From Clostridia bacterium (GTDB lineage: Bacteria; Bacillota; Clostridia; Lachnospirales; Lachnospiraceae): DNA of 64,000 nt. Below, piece after piece: positions 52,315-62,157 of this stretch. The stretch lies in contig CAJTAK010000003.1 of assembly GCA_910574255.1 (NCBI GenBank), positions 269,501 through 333,500 on the forward strand. The letters run 5' to 3'. Each line of letters starts with the position of its first letter. Position 1 is the first letter of the stretch. Below the pieces are notes generated by a model. It saw only the letters and a list, made by a program, of their open reading frames with translations. It searched no databases and had not been told where the DNA came from. A program made the position numbers and the translations under genes.

Positions 52315-53187
52315 CTATGAATTTGCCATAACAACTGCCTTTAGTTTCTGTACGCTTTCCTCCGCCCCGCAGGAGCGAATCATGTCCGAGATTTCTCGAT
52401 AAGCCTCCTTTGCACTCTCCGCCTCCGAGGGAATATAGACCCACTGACTCATAAAGCTGTGGGCATAATTGCAATGGATATTGCCGGTGTAAATCTGCAC
52501 AACGGGGTCCTCCACCTTACAGCCAGTCTGCTGGGCGCAGTCTGAACGGAAGGAAAAATAATTCTGACCGTCTTTTACATAAATAATGTTAATTTTTAGG
52601 TCCTCTTTTGCAATATTCATTCTTTCACTGATTCCGGCCTCCTGATTGTAGGCGTTTTCCGCTTCGACCTTTTCAAAGTAAAAGCGATCCCGATGTGCTT
52701 CGACAATATCATCTTCCATATCCCGATATTTTTCCGGCACCAGGAGATTCAGCGTCAGATCGTCATAAACAAACTGTCCCGTCAAATCACTGCCGTCTGC
52801 GGTTTCGATTGGGTTATGCACAAAGTAGTTCCTGCTCACGCGAATACAGCGTCCGTTAGGGTCGATTTCCTCCGCAAACTGCATCCCATTCATGGTATAG
52901 AGCGGCGTACTCGCATCATCCATAGCCTGATAGTTGTAGAAGTCCGCAACGAAGGCCCCCGCTTTGTCCTCCAGTTCGGCAAGAAGATGGGCGCTGCGGG
53001 CCGCGATCTCCAGATATTGCACAGGGTCGTCCTCGCCGGTGTACTGTACCTGGGTCGTATAGATATGGCTCTGCTCCTGTGCCGTCCCCTCGTTGGCAGC
53101 CGATGCGGGCGTTTCTTCTTTTCCGCCACAGGCGGTCAGACCTGCAAGACAGGCCAACGCCAGGATTCCACATAAAAACTGTTTCAT
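52315..53187 (-). CDS. lipoprotein, bacteriocin-associated (DUF1430-like)
   Basis: A 290-residue lipoprotein: signal peptide with lipobox LTAC (Cys20) and a folded extracellular domain. RCIRVSRNYFVHNPI and LTLNLLVPEKYRDME recall the extracellular part of bacteriocin-associated membrane proteins (DUF1430), from memory. It may bind the peptide substrate and pass it to transporter 3. AGGAG precedes the ATG on the minus strand. Confidence 0.55.
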   Translation of the reverse strand: MKQFLCGILALACLAGLTACGGKEETPASAANEGTAQEQSHIYTTQVQYTGEDDPVQYLEIAARSAHLLAELEDKAGAFVADFYNYQAMDDASTPLYTMNGMQFAEEIDPNGRCIRVSRNYFVHNPIETADGSDLTGQFVYDDLTLNLLVPEKYRDMEDDIVEAHRDRFYFEKVEAENAYNQEAGISERMNIAKEDLKINIIYVKDGQNYFSFRSDCAQQTGCKVEDPVVQIYTGNIHCNYAHSFMSQWVYIPSEAESAKEAYREISDMIRSCGAEESVQKLKAVVMANS

Positions 53188-53282
53188 AAAAACTCCTCCG
53201 TTCGTTTTATTCTATCTTAAAAAGTAAATAGACTGACATTCGGAAACCGGAGGCAACCTGCCTCCGGCTTCCAGACGAGCAT

Positions 53283-55853
53283 TCAGTTTTGATGCAGCCG
53301 CTCGATGATACTGACCTTTGCAATCTGCCGGTACATAAGCGCCGGTATTGCAGCCGTTAAAAGGAGCAGGAACGGATAGACCGCCAGCATGGGCCACATG
53401 ACAAATTGGTAGGTGAAAAACCAAATCCCACTGGAAATGCCCCTTACGATTACCACCGAGAACAAAGCCCCCAGGACGGCGGATGTGATGATTGTTCCCG
53501 CCGCATAGTACAGCCCCTCAAAGGAGAGCATACGCTTTAACTGCTTTCCGGTCATGCCAATGCTTTGCAGCATGGCAAATTCCTTTTTGCGGGTGATGAC
53601 ACTGGTCAGAATGGAGTTGACAAAGTTTGTAATCCCAATGATCCCGATGATGATGCTCAACGCCCCGCCGATGGTGATAATCAGGGAGGTCAGGCCCTCA
53701 AAGGAGCTGACATAGGTCGATTTGGACTCAAAGTCCATACTGGGTTCCACGCTGTCGATATAGCTTTTCAAAAACTCCTCCATAGCTGGTTCTGTCCCCG
53801 GCTTCACGTTGAAGGGGAAGTTGACCAGGTGCGGCTGGTCGCAGAGGGGCAGATAAATTTCCGTAGGGAGATAGAGTCTTGAAGCGCCGGTATTGCGGGT
53901 AGTAGTGGTGTTTTCGTTTTTTCGGACCTTTGCCATAATGGTAAATTCATAGCTCTCCCCAATGGTATCGGAGAGGCCGTCCTTTCGGATATGGTTCAGC
54001 TGGATGGTATCTCCAACATGGATATTCGGATTGTCGATCACCGTTCCATCATCTGTACATTCCACGCTCAACAGGATATACTTGCCTGTTTTCAGCTGTT
54101 CCAGGTCGATGGTTCCCTCTACCGCCTCCATCGTGTTCAGAACAAAATCATCTGCGCCGTATATGTCCACAAAAGGATTTCCGTTCTCGTCTTTATTGTA
54201 GTTTGTAAATGCGGCGTGGTCGGTAGAAAAGTTTTCTTCCAAAAGGCGGGAGGTATAGAGCCTGCCGCCGTCGTCAAAGTTTTCATTCTGCCGGACGGCC
54301 TGGATAAAGCTCTCCGTCAGATCGCCTTCGCTCTTTTCAAACTGGTACTGGAAATAGTCCGCAGTGGAAATCACAAAGTCAACATTCAAAAATTTCTCGA
54401 TATACTTGTCAATATCAAATCCACCGGACAGGGTAAATACCGTATTGAACAGAACAATGCTTAATGTCATGGACACGATGACCAGCACGGTTCGTTTGCG
54501 GTTGCGGCCCAGGTTAGCCAGAGCCATGAAGTGGAGCTTCGCGCCGTGGGTGGACTTCTTGTCCGTGACCTTGCGGCTTCCGAATGCTGCCGCGTCGTTT
54601 TCCGTGTAGCGGATGGCCTCAATGGCCGAAACCGTTCCGGCGATTTTGGCCGGCTTGCGGACGCTGATAAAAACGGTCAGCAGGGCAAAGGCGGCGGAGC
54701 CAATGAAGATCAGCGGATTGACCGTCACACTAATCCCGGCGTCGGCAGTATAGGTTGTGCCATTCATCAGGAACGGCACCAGGGCACGCCCAATCACAAA
54801 GCCAATCAGTAGTCCAATGGGGATGCTGACAGCACAGAGCCTGATGGCCTGCCGGTTAATCAGCCGCTGGATCTGGCGTTGTGTTGTACCCAGGGTCTTG
54901 AGCTGCCCATAGGATTGAATATCCTGAATGACGGAAATCTGAAAAATGTTGTAGATAATCAGATAGCCCGTTATGATAATCAGCAGAACGCCCACGATGC
55001 CGGAAATCAGCATGGCAGGGTTTTCTGATAATGCGCCGCTCTGGTAAGCGGGACTGATGCCCGCAATGATATAACTGCTGTCCCCCGGACTGCCGCCCAT
55101 AGTGTCGCAGGTATAGCCAGCTTCGGAAAGAAGCTGATGCAGACGGCTTTCCACATCGCCTCTGCCCTGAAACATGATGTAGGCGGTCACAACACCGGAA
55201 TAGTCGTTGTCCACGGGGTAGGTATAGGTCAGAATGTCTGAATGAGCGTCAAGAAAGGCTTTTGATATGATCAGCCGCCCGATGTTGCTCAAACTGTCGG
55301 TTTCCCAAAAGCCACAGAGAGTAAAATCTGTGGTATACACAATGCCCTTGACCTCATAGGTCAGCGAAACCGTTTCCCCAACCTGTGCCGGAACGCCCAG
55401 AGCCTCCAGCGTTTTTGTGTCTGCGATAATCTCATTTTCCGCGACCGGCCGACGGCCTGTTGTGGGGGTATAGCGGGCAAACTCCAGGGCGGTATCATCC
55501 ATATACCACAGGTCAGACCGCCAGCGTTCCAGGCCCGGATTTTTCAGCCGGTAGGAAACTGCCTTTGCATAAGCGATGCGTTCGATCAGGGGACTGCCCG
55601 CCACATTGTTGTAAACCTCGTCGCTGATATAGGTCAGAGCCGCCTGACCATCGCCGCCTGCCTTGCGGATGTTCTGGTCGTGAACCGTGTCCAGCAGGCC
55701 GGAACCCAGGGTGAAAATCGTGGTAAACAGGATCGTCGTCAGAATGATTGCGATAACCGCAATGATGTTCCGGCTTTTGCTGGCCTTGTAGTAGCGGCCG
55801 GACAGTCTTTTCATGACTGCGCCGTTGTTGTTTCCGAATAAAATATCGTTCAT
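53283..55853 (-). CDS. FtsX-type ABC permease (transporter 3)
   Basis: An 856-residue permease with two FtsX halves, each a helix bundle with an extracellular domain (residues about 50-270 and 510-700); motifs [14 protein letters not shown] and [15 protein letters not shown] 55853 follows GGAGG. It pairs with the ATPase just upstream and with a lipoprotein downstream. Confidence 0.85.
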   Translation of the reverse strand: MNDILFGNNNGAVMKRLSGRYYKASKSRNIIAVIAIILTTILFTTIFTLGSGLLDTVHDQNIRKAGGDGQAALTYISDEVYNNVAGSPLIERIAYAKAVSYRLKNPGLERWRSDLWYMDDTALEFARYTPTTGRRPVAENEIIADTKTLEALGVPAQVGETVSLTYEVKGIVYTTDFTLCGFWETDSLSNIGRLIISKAFLDAHSDILTYTYPVDNDYSGVVTAYIMFQGRGDVESRLHQLLSEAGYTCDTMGGSPGDSSYIIAGISPAYQSGALSENPAMLISGIVGVLLIIITGYLIIYNIFQISVIQDIQSYGQLKTLGTTQRQIQRLINRQAIRLCAVSIPIGLLIGFVIGRALVPFLMNGTTYTADAGISVTVNPLIFIGSAAFALLTVFISVRKPAKIAGTVSAIEAIRYTENDAAAFGSRKVTDKKSTHGAKLHFMALANLGRNRKRTVLVIVSMTLSIVLFNTVFTLSGGFDIDKYIEKFLNVDFVISTADYFQYQFEKSEGDLTESFIQAVRQNENFDDGGRLYTSRLLEENFSTDHAAFTNYNKDENGNPFVDIYGADDFVLNTMEAVEGTIDLEQLKTGKYILLSVECTDDGTVIDNPNIHVGDTIQLNHIRKDGLSDTIGESYEFTIMAKVRKNENTTTTRNTGASRLYLPTEIYLPLCDQPHLVNFPFNVKPGTEPAMEEFLKSYIDSVEPSMDFESKSTYVSSFEGLTSLIITIGGALSIIIGIIGITNFVNSILTSVITRKKEFAMLQSIGMTGKQLKRMLSFEGLYYAAGTIITSAVLGALFSVVIVRGISSGIWFFTYQFVMWPMLAVYPFLLLLTAAIPALMYRQIAKVSIIERLHQN

Positions 55854-55866
55854 GTCTGCGCCCTCC

Positions 55867-56532
55867 TTACTGGGAAATCCTGCCGTCCTCGATGCGGATA
55901 ATGCGGTCGGCAAGCTGGGCGATCTCGTTGTTGTGGGTAATCATCACCAATGTCTGGCGGAACTTGCTGCTGGTGACTTTCAGAAGCCCCATCACATCGG
56001 CGCTGGTCCGGCTGTCCAGATTGCCGGTTGGCTCGTCCGCCAGGACGATGGCAGGCTTGGAGACCAGGGCGCGGGCGATGGCCACACGCTGCTGCTGCCC
56101 GCCGGAAAGATTATTCGGCATACTGTTCAGTTTATTCTCCAGAGCCAGCAGGCGCACCACCTCGTCCATGAACTTCTGATCGACCGTATCGCCGTCCAGC
56201 TCCACGGGCAGGACGATGTTTTCATAGACGTTCAGAACGGGGACAAGGTTGTAATTCTGGAAGATAAAGCCAATGTTGCGGCGGCGGAAAATGGTGAGCT
56301 GTTCATCCTTCAGGCCGGCCAGCTCTTTGTCTTTCACCTTGACGCTGCCGGAAGTAGGCACATCCAGCCCGCCCATCATGTTCAGCAGTGTGGACTTGCC
56401 GCTGCCGGAGGTCCCCACGATGGCGGCAAACTCCCCCTGTTCAATGGAGAGAGTCACGCCGTCCAGCGCCTTTGTAACATTCGGCTCTGTGCCGTAGTGT
56501 TTTTTTAGATCGGTTGTTTGCAAAATGCTCAT
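55867..56532 (-). CDS. MacB/BceA-type ABC ATPase (transporter 3)
   Basis: A 221-residue ATPase: Walker [11 protein letters not shown]-loop [12 protein letters not shown], signature [12 protein letters not shown], Walker [15 protein letters not shown] 56532 is chosen for the AAAGGATGG site upstream; an in-frame start four codons earlier is less well placed. Its promoter carries a two-repeat box like that of the third regulator operon. Confidence 0.9.
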   Translation of the reverse strand: MSILQTTDLKKHYGTEPNVTKALDGVTLSIEQGEFAAIVGTSGSGKSTLLNMMGGLDVPTSGSVKVKDKELAGLKDEQLTIFRRRNIGFIFQNYNLVPVLNVYENIVLPVELDGDTVDQKFMDEVVRLLALENKLNSMPNNLSGGQQQRVAIARALVSKPAIVLADEPTGNLDSRTSADVMGLLKVTSSKFRQTLVMITHNNEIAQLADRIIRIEDGRISQ

Positions 56533-56562
56533 GATAAACACCATCCTTTCTGTGATGCCGTT

Positions 56563-56595
56563 ATCCTAACAGCCAATCCTCACAGAAATGTCACA
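56563..56595 (-). promoter_or_regulatory. response-regulator box and promoter of transporter 3
   Basis: Minus strand: TGTGAC (56595-56590) and TGTGAG (56584-56579), 11 bp apart, then 10 nt, then TAGGAT (56568-56563) as -10. The box matches those at 58.7 kb and 63.9 kb. Confidence 0.7.
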
Positions 56596-56612
56596 GATGG
56601 CTGGGTTTTTCG

Positions 56613-56646
56613 CCTTGAAATGTTACAATACTGTAATAGTTCAAGG
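56613..56646. repeat. imperfect 15-bp inverted repeat
   Basis: CCTTGAAATGTTACA and TGTAATAGTTCAAGG (two mismatches) around a 4-nt loop, between the CPBP gene's end and the transporter 3 promoter. It could be a terminator for the former or a second binding site. Confidence 0.5.
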
Positions 56647-56664
56647 CAGCCGTTTGATTGAGGG

Positions 56665-57510
56665 TTATTTCTTAAATGTAAGAAAAGCGCAGACAAGGGC
56701 ATATCCGGTCACAGCAATCAAAGAAGCCTCCACACCAAATCCGCCTCCCGTCAGCCATATATTGTCCGAAGGAATGATAACGGAACAGATCGGATTGCCA
56801 TACGCTCCCTCTGCGGTGGTGATGTGTAGTATGTCTGTGACCATAACAAAATTCCATACAGCGTGCATAAGCGCCCCATTGCTGATGGAATTTCCTTTAT
56901 AAGCAGCAAGCGAAAACATAACACCGACCAGCGTACCGCTTATCACTAAAAGCAAAACACCTGCAATCGTAAAGTATTCCATAGACGGAATATGCGCCAA
57001 ACCAAAAAGGAGCGATGGCGCCAGTATAGCAGCGTATTGATTCCATCTTCGCTCAAGCAGCGTCATGATGAAACCGCGAAACAACATTTCCTCCAGCACA
57101 CCGGCTTTTAAAGCGGTAATCATAGAAGCGATTACGATAAAGACGCTTTCACTGGGCGCAGGCATATGTGTTTCTGCTTTACCAATGGCCAGAAAAACAA
57201 TGACAACAAAGGCAGGCAAGAGAGTGGATAAAAGAATGCCCCAGCCTTGGATGTTCCATGTGATTTTGAAATCACTCATCTTCAAATGCAGAGCTTTGTT
57301 TGTGTAAAGCCAAAAGAGAAACGCGGTAACAAAAGTACAGCCCAACATTCTCAATATGACATAGAAACTTGCATTCTGGAATTTGACAAGTGAAAAAAGC
57401 CGGTCAAAAATGATACTGTTCGCCAAATCTCCAGCCAAAAACAACAGAAAATAGGCAGCGATGTTTACAAGCGTTTTAGATGTCGAAAAGGAAGGAAATT
57501 GCGTTTCCAT
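56665..57510 (-). CDS. CPBP-family intramembrane metalloprotease
   Basis: A 281-residue polytopic protein with the CPBP/Abi motifs EEMLFRG (near 155), LAHIPS (near 190) and a distal ALMHAVWN with the third histidine. Such proteases are frequent bacteriocin immunity factors, fitting the surrounding transporters. ATG 57510 follows GGGGGCT. Confidence 0.82.
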   Translation of the reverse strand: METQFPSFSTSKTLVNIAAYFLLFLAGDLANSIIFDRLFSLVKFQNASFYVILRMLGCTFVTAFLFWLYTNKALHLKMSDFKITWNIQGWGILLSTLLPAFVVIVFLAIGKAETHMPAPSESVFIVIASMITALKAGVLEEMLFRGFIMTLLERRWNQYAAILAPSLLFGLAHIPSMEYFTIAGVLLLVISGTLVGVMFSLAAYKGNSISNGALMHAVWNFVMVTDILHITTAEGAYGNPICSVIIPSDNIWLTGGGFGVEASLIAVTGYALVCAFLTFKK

Positions 57511-57573
57511 CAAATAGCCCCCTTGGTTTGAATTTTGAACATGTAGATTGATCACTCAACAAACTGGAATTTA

Positions 57574-58128
57574 TCATTGCGAATGTTCAGCCAAATATTT
57601 CAGAAATTCTTCTGTTTTTGACCAGTACAAAATCCCCCAATTTTCAAAATTCCATTCTTCCATATAATCGTTACATTCAAAATCAATATAATATATCAAT
57701 CTGTTCTGCACCACAAAATTTGTGGGAAAATAATCAATGTTGGTGTTTGCGGGATAGAGCAGACTGCACATATCTTTTATCTGTTCTATGTATTCGTTTT
57801 TCATACAATCAGATTTTACAAGTTCATATATGGTTCTGCCCTCGATATATTCTTTCAAAATCCTTTCATTCACTATATCAACATCTATCATTTCGGGGAT
57901 TCTGATACCAATTTTTTTCAGTCTATTATAATCATTTATCTCTGCCTGAATCTTATTGCCAAACTGATAATAACTGCATGGCTCGTGATGTATCTGCTTT
58001 AAAACATACTGTTGCTCTCCATCGCTTGCTAAATAAGAATAACCGCCTTTACCTTTTCCCAAAAGCCCAATAATCTTATATTCTTTTCCATTTACGAGTA
58101 ATGTGTTAGGCATATTTACGTCAACCAT
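57574..58128 (-). CDS. small kinase-like protein
   Basis: A 184-residue protein resembling a shortened protein-kinase/phosphotransferase fold: glycine-rich LLGKGKGGYSYLA near 20-32, a lysine in QYVLKQI, and NFVVQNRLIYYIDFECNDY near 145 as the catalytic-loop/metal-binding area, where His/Asp of the HxD motif is not evident. So it may be inactive or bind only. GGAGG precedes the ATG. It sits with cargo genes of unknown role. Confidence 0.55.
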   Translation of the reverse strand: MVDVNMPNTLLVNGKEYKIIGLLGKGKGGYSYLASDGEQQYVLKQIHHEPCSYYQFGNKIQAEINDYNRLKKIGIRIPEMIDVDIVNERILKEYIEGRTIYELVKSDCMKNEYIEQIKDMCSLLYPANTNIDYFPTNFVVQNRLIYYIDFECNDYMEEWNFENWGILYWSKTEEFLKYLAEHSQ

Positions 58129-58150
58129 TTCTATACCTCCAAATTCCAGT

Positions 58151-58681
58151 TTACCGTTTCCATTTATCCAGCTTATACCCCTTCTGCTCCAATCTGGCCC
58201 GGAAAGCCTCCAAAAAGTCCAGGAACCGTTCCTTTTCTTCCGGCTGATGGATGTTCTTGGGGCCATACATGGTTTTGCTGCTGGTGCCGCCAATGTCCAG
58301 CAGTTCCCCAAAACTGCCGTAGTCCTTTCTGTACTCCAGACAGGCTTTGGTGATCTTAGGGTCATAAGACACATTGACAATACTGTCCATATCGAGGAAC
58401 ACCGCCTCCGAGTGGTTCTCCAGCGCACTGTCCACCTGGATCAGCACAATGCAAAAATCACTTCGCCGGTAGCCCATAACATAGAAACAGAACGTGGTAG
58501 TATTAGTATCAAAGACAAATCCTTCCTCAAATTTGGAAGAATACATACAGGCGTAGAGAACTTCGTAGCTGTCGCCATCCTTCACAGTTTCGTTAAAAAT
58601 CTCCCGCAGCCGTTTTTTCTTCGCCGCGCAGTCTGCCGGATCGTACTCCGGCGCTTTCGGTTTTCTGGAAAACAGTCCCAT
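58151..58681 (-). CDS. unrecognised 176-residue protein
   Basis: A soluble protein with a basic N-terminus (MGLFSRKPKAPEYD) and a helical region FLDFLEAFRARLEQKGYKLDKW at the end. AGGAGG precedes the ATG. Its promoter carries the third-regulator box, so it is likely to be induced together with transporter 3. Confidence 0.5.
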   Translation of the reverse strand: MGLFSRKPKAPEYDPADCAAKKKRLREIFNETVKDGDSYEVLYACMYSSKFEEGFVFDTNTTTFCFYVMGYRRSDFCIVLIQVDSALENHSEAVFLDMDSIVNVSYDPKITKACLEYRKDYGSFGELLDIGGTSSKTMYGPKNIHQPEEKERFLDFLEAFRARLEQKGYKLDKWKR

Positions 58682-58720
58682 GATTGGTTCCTCCTAATCT
58701 AAATTATTTACAAGGCTAAT

Positions 58721-58753
58721 ATTGTAACAGGCAATTGTCACAGAAATGTTACA
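58721..58753 (-). promoter_or_regulatory. response-regulator box before the 58.7-kb gene
   Basis: Minus strand: TGTAAC (58753-58748) and TGTGAC (58742-58737), 11 bp apart, then 10 nt, then TACAAT (58726-58721) as -10. Flanking sequence is also similar to the transporter 3 promoter. TTGTAACA/TGTTACAA also form an inverted repeat here. Confidence 0.68.
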
Positions 58754-58773
58754 AGCGGCTGGATTTTGAAACT

Positions 58774-58918
58774 TTATCTGCGGGGCAGAAATATGGAAAC
58801 CATAGAGCCTTGTCCCAGCGAAGAAGTGGCCTTGATGTAGACACCCTGCATGGTGACGGTCTCACGGGCCAGGTGCAGTCCGATGTCGATGCCGCCCTCC
58901 GGCGTGTACTTTGCGGCG
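58774..58918 (-). pseudogene. histidine kinase C-terminal relic
   Basis: The minus strand encodes AAKYTPEGGIDIGLHLAR-type sequence followed by ETVTMQGVYIKATSSLG and ending SIFLPRR. This equals the end of the kinase at 62.2-63.2 kb but lacks in frame about 50 residues between YTPEGG and IGLYLVRE. No start is present. It is immediately followed by a regulator box, as an intact kinase-box-transporter cassette would be. Confidence 0.72.
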
Positions 58919-58935
58919 CTTGATAGCAGGCACAG

Positions 58936-59433
58936 CTATATGTACTCATGGAGCCAATCAATTCCTGGATAAAACGCCCCTGTCCGAATAAAATATTCAA
59001 CTGCCTTGATACCCGTTTCAATATCGGTAAGCGCATGAATTTTGGCAATCGGCGACTGACCTCCGCTTTTAAGATCTGTATATATACTTTTGTCTGAAAA
59101 ATCCATTTTGCTGACCTGGCCGGCAGTATCCACAAATGCAGGATTATAAGAAAAATAAGTGTTTTCTCCCAAATCGCCCCAAAACCAGATTGCGATCCAT
59201 TTGCCGTCACAGTTTACTTCAAGCCAATTATCCTCTCCGCATGGGTCTAAGAATAAATAAATATTGATTCCACTGGGAATTTTCTTTAAGACCTCCGCTA
59301 TCACCTGTTCTGTGATTTTTTCTCCATGATATTCCTGATAGGGCGGGTCAAAATATTCAATGTGCTGAACCTTGATTGCTTGAGAGTCAAACGGCGGAAT
59401 ATATGCTTGCTTTGGAATCATCTGCGATTTCAT
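58936..59433 (-). CDS. unrecognised protein, possible immunity protein
   Basis: A 165-residue soluble protein with no clear motif; the central beta-rich stretch (INIYLFLDPCGEDNWLEVN, WIAIWFWGDL) and size recall Imm1-like immunity proteins, which I cannot confirm. AAAGGAG precedes the ATG. Its end abuts the kinase relic, so it arrived with the rearrangement or was inserted there. Confidence 0.45.
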   Translation of the reverse strand: MKSQMIPKQAYIPPFDSQAIKVQHIEYFDPPYQEYHGEKITEQVIAEVLKKIPSGINIYLFLDPCGEDNWLEVNCDGKWIAIWFWGDLGENTYFSYNPAFVDTAGQVSKMDFSDKSIYTDLKSGGQSPIAKIHALTDIETGIKAVEYFIRTGAFYPGIDWLHEYI

Positions 59434-59541
59434 GATTTTCTCCTTTCATACTTGAACCCCTGTGTTTGTCAGTGTATCTATGGGGGAATATGTAAAGCAT
59501 CACTGCTCTGAGGAAAACATAGCTTTCTGGATATTCTTCTG

Positions 59542-59892
59542 CTAATATGAGCTGTCAAAGTAATTCCCGCTTTTCGGCAGATTCTTGAACATATTCATGA
59601 TCATGTCATATGTCATGGATGAAGTATCAATCTCCAGTTTCTTCCCGTCCTTTAACTTGATTACGGTAACGTTATCACCCACGTAAGCAACCGTATTATC
59701 ATCAAGGTACTGTATCATTCCTGTCATTTCCGCAAATTTTTTCACCGGATATTCTCCCGTCTCCTTGCACATTTCCCAAAATTTTTCAGTATCTTCCCCT
59801 GTCATATATGGCTGTTTGCCGTCTATAACATACCATGAGAGACCCGTTGCCGGATCTGTATATTTTGGTGCTGTCAACGCCCATTCTTCCAA
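59542..59892 (-). pseudogene. 5'-truncated gene fragment
   Basis: An open frame of about 116-138 residues (WALTAPKYTDPATGLSWYV through MIMNMFKNLPKSGNYF) that has no ribosome site; the frame extends upstream to a stop near 59958 without a good start. It looks like the C-terminal end of a larger protein. Function unknown. Confidence 0.5.
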
Positions 59893-60198
59893 TGTCTTGT
59901 CTTTGTACCACGTGGTCAGGCCGCTGTCATTTGATACTGTGCCTTGCTCCTGTTATACTTGTTCGTTGATACATTGTTCTGATAAAAATTCTGCTCTATT
60001 CCATTTACGCTCTTTTTTCAAATCCATTGTTGTCATTTTTTCACGGCTCATCTGTCGTTCCGAACCGTTCCTGCTCCCTCATAATAAGTCCGAGCAATCT
60101 ATTACAAAACGCATTTCCCTACCGCTTCCGCAATCAGGGTGTCCTTCACTTCAATGTCATACCCATGCACTGTGAAATGACTGTTATATTCATTGTTT
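59893..60198 (-). other. patchwork of short reading-frame remnants
   Basis: No complete gene. Three short minus-strand frames end here in succession: one ending TLIAEAVGKCVL, one ending MREQERFGTTDEP and one ending SEQCINEQV. They look like the tails of deleted mobile-element genes, though I cannot name the families. This marks a recombination scar between cargo genes. Confidence 0.4.
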
Positions 60199-61221
60199 TT
60201 ACTTAAATCTATACACTGCTATTACAATACATACATTTATTCCAATCACAAGAATATGCTTTTTCCATGTCAGACTTAAATATCCAACAAATTCCCGGAT
60301 AAAAGCATTCAGTGTAAAATACCATTTTGTTTTAGAACCGAAACCCACACATCTTATTCCCTGCCTCTTTGCCAGTATTAACGCCCTGAACATGTGATAA
60401 GCAGTTGTGACAACTATAATTTGTGGATTCTGTTTATTTATCAGTTTTCTCGAAAACCGTAGGTTTTCCTCCGTGGACACAGATTTCTGTTCCAAAATGA
60501 CTTTTTCCGCACTTACGCCTTTATCAATCGCATAATCTGCCATAGCTTTACTTTCTGGAATATCCTCTCCTGAACCTTGTCCGCCAGACATAATCAGTAC
60601 AGCATTTGGATTATAGCACAGCAATTCTATTCCTTTTTCAATCCGTGCTGCAAGTAACGGCGTAACCCTGCTTCCAATAATTCCTGCCCCCAGTACAATA
60701 ATGTAATCTGCGTTTCTTTTCTTTTTTAAGTGAAGAAGATTGAGCACTGCGGAAAGTGAATACACTGCCAGCACCAACAATATATATACTACTATGAAAC
60801 TAATAATTTTATACAGCATTGTACCTAATGTATTCTTTCCCAAGTTTCCAATTACCGGCCAGACCGCCAGATAAATACATAACAGAACAGAAAACAACAT
60901 TGATAATAGATTTGTCGGTTTTATTCCTTCATGTCTAATAACTCTTACCCCTTCTATAAAGAACACAAGAATCAAAGCCACTGGAAACAAAGCCACACTG
61001 CCTACTGCTAAAACAAACATAACAATCAGTATTCCAATCACTAAAGCATGCGCTGCCAGCCATTCTGAACATTGGTATAAGACAAACAACAAAAATATCG
61101 CCAGACACATCATCATAATCAAAAACGAGGCTCCACTCCATAATGTTCTGGAATCATGAAACATAATTCCTGCGAATATGCAGACTGAAACAAAAAATAC
61201 AAAAAATGCAAACTGCCACAT
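60199..61221 (-). CDS. YdcF/ElyC-like DUF218 membrane protein
   Basis: A 340-residue protein with about six N-terminal membrane helices and a DUF218 domain from residue 175 (DYIIVLGAGI, LLAARIEKGIEL, VLIMSGGQGSGEDIPESKAMADY, EQKSVSTEENLRFS, VVTTAYHMFRALILA). Such proteins act in envelope metabolism. AAGGAG precedes the ATG. Relation to peptide resistance is unknown. Confidence 0.8.
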   Translation of the reverse strand: MWQFAFFVFFVSVCIFAGIMFHDSRTLWSGASFLIMMMCLAIFLLFVLYQCSEWLAAHALVIGILIVMFVLAVGSVALFPVALILVFFIEGVRVIRHEGIKPTNLLSMLFSVLLCIYLAVWPVIGNLGKNTLGTMLYKIISFIVVYILLVLAVYSLSAVLNLLHLKKKRNADYIIVLGAGIIGSRVTPLLAARIEKGIELLCYNPNAVLIMSGGQGSGEDIPESKAMADYAIDKGVSAEKVILEQKSVSTEENLRFSRKLINKQNPQIIVVTTAYHMFRALILAKRQGIRCVGFGSKTKWYFTLNAFIREFVGYLSLTWKKHILVIGINVCIVIAVYRFK

Positions 61222-61313
61222 AATATACTCCTTATGCCATCTTGCAGCCAGACTATCAAGCTGCCTGCAAAATGGCAGAAAATATTTCTAAATAATAACA
61301 TTTCCCATCCTTG

Positions 61314-62135
61314 CTAAGCCATGTCATCTCTAAGTGCATCAATAATATTTTCTTTCCTGATTTTGCTGGTAGCATACAACATTGTAATAAAAACAATACA
61401 AAATACACCTAATATGCTGATTATCATGCTTTGCCACGGAAAACGATACGAAAATCTTTCAAGCTGTTCATTCGTAACCAGCCCTTTATAAATCAGCCAT
61501 GAAAGAATACCTGCAATCGGCACTCCAAACAGAATCGTGCGCAATCCATAAAAGAAACACTCGAAATTCATCATCCGGTTAAAACCATGTTCCGACATTC
61601 CAACCGAACGCAGCATGGCAAGTTCCCGCCTCCTGATGCGGATGTTTGTTGAAATCGTATTAAATACATTTGCAACCGCAATCAATGAAATCATAGCTCC
61701 AAAGGCGTAAATAAACACATCTACAACAAAAGTGATGCTCCGGAACAGATCAACTGCGGAAGATAGATTTATAAGCGTATAATCATAGGCAATCCCCGCA
61801 TCTGTAATTTCAGACTGAATCTGCGCCATTGTCTGCGTAGGCGTATCTGTCCAAAAAGTCAGACCTGATTTAGTAAGTCCCGTTAATCCGTCAAAATCAG
61901 CGTTCATTGACCATGGAATCACCATAAAAAATAAGTATTCCGGTGTAGAATCAAGCGGAAGCGTATCTAACGGATAATTATCCACCACGGTTACACAGAC
62001 TGTTTTTGCCATTCCCCAGTCCAGAAGGTCATTTTCCCCCACATCAGAATAAATGGTAAATTCCATCAAAGCGTTTTCATCGTTGGGAATTATACCACGT
62101 CCAATAAGGAAAACGAGTTTGGATGATATAATCTT
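61314..62135 (-). pseudogene. FtsX permease, C-terminal fragment (transporter 4 relic)
   Basis: The frame is open from a stop at 62138 with no suitable start; it begins inside an extracellular domain (LIGRGIIPNDENALMEF resembles the usual GR-x-P-x-x-x-N-E region) and ends with a complete C-terminal FtsX half (AMLRSVGMSEHGFNR). The N-terminal two-thirds and the ATPase gene are gone. It lies directly behind the third kinase, where a transporter would be expected. Confidence 0.7.
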
Positions 62136-62157
62136 TCACTCTCCCGTTTCCGGAATT

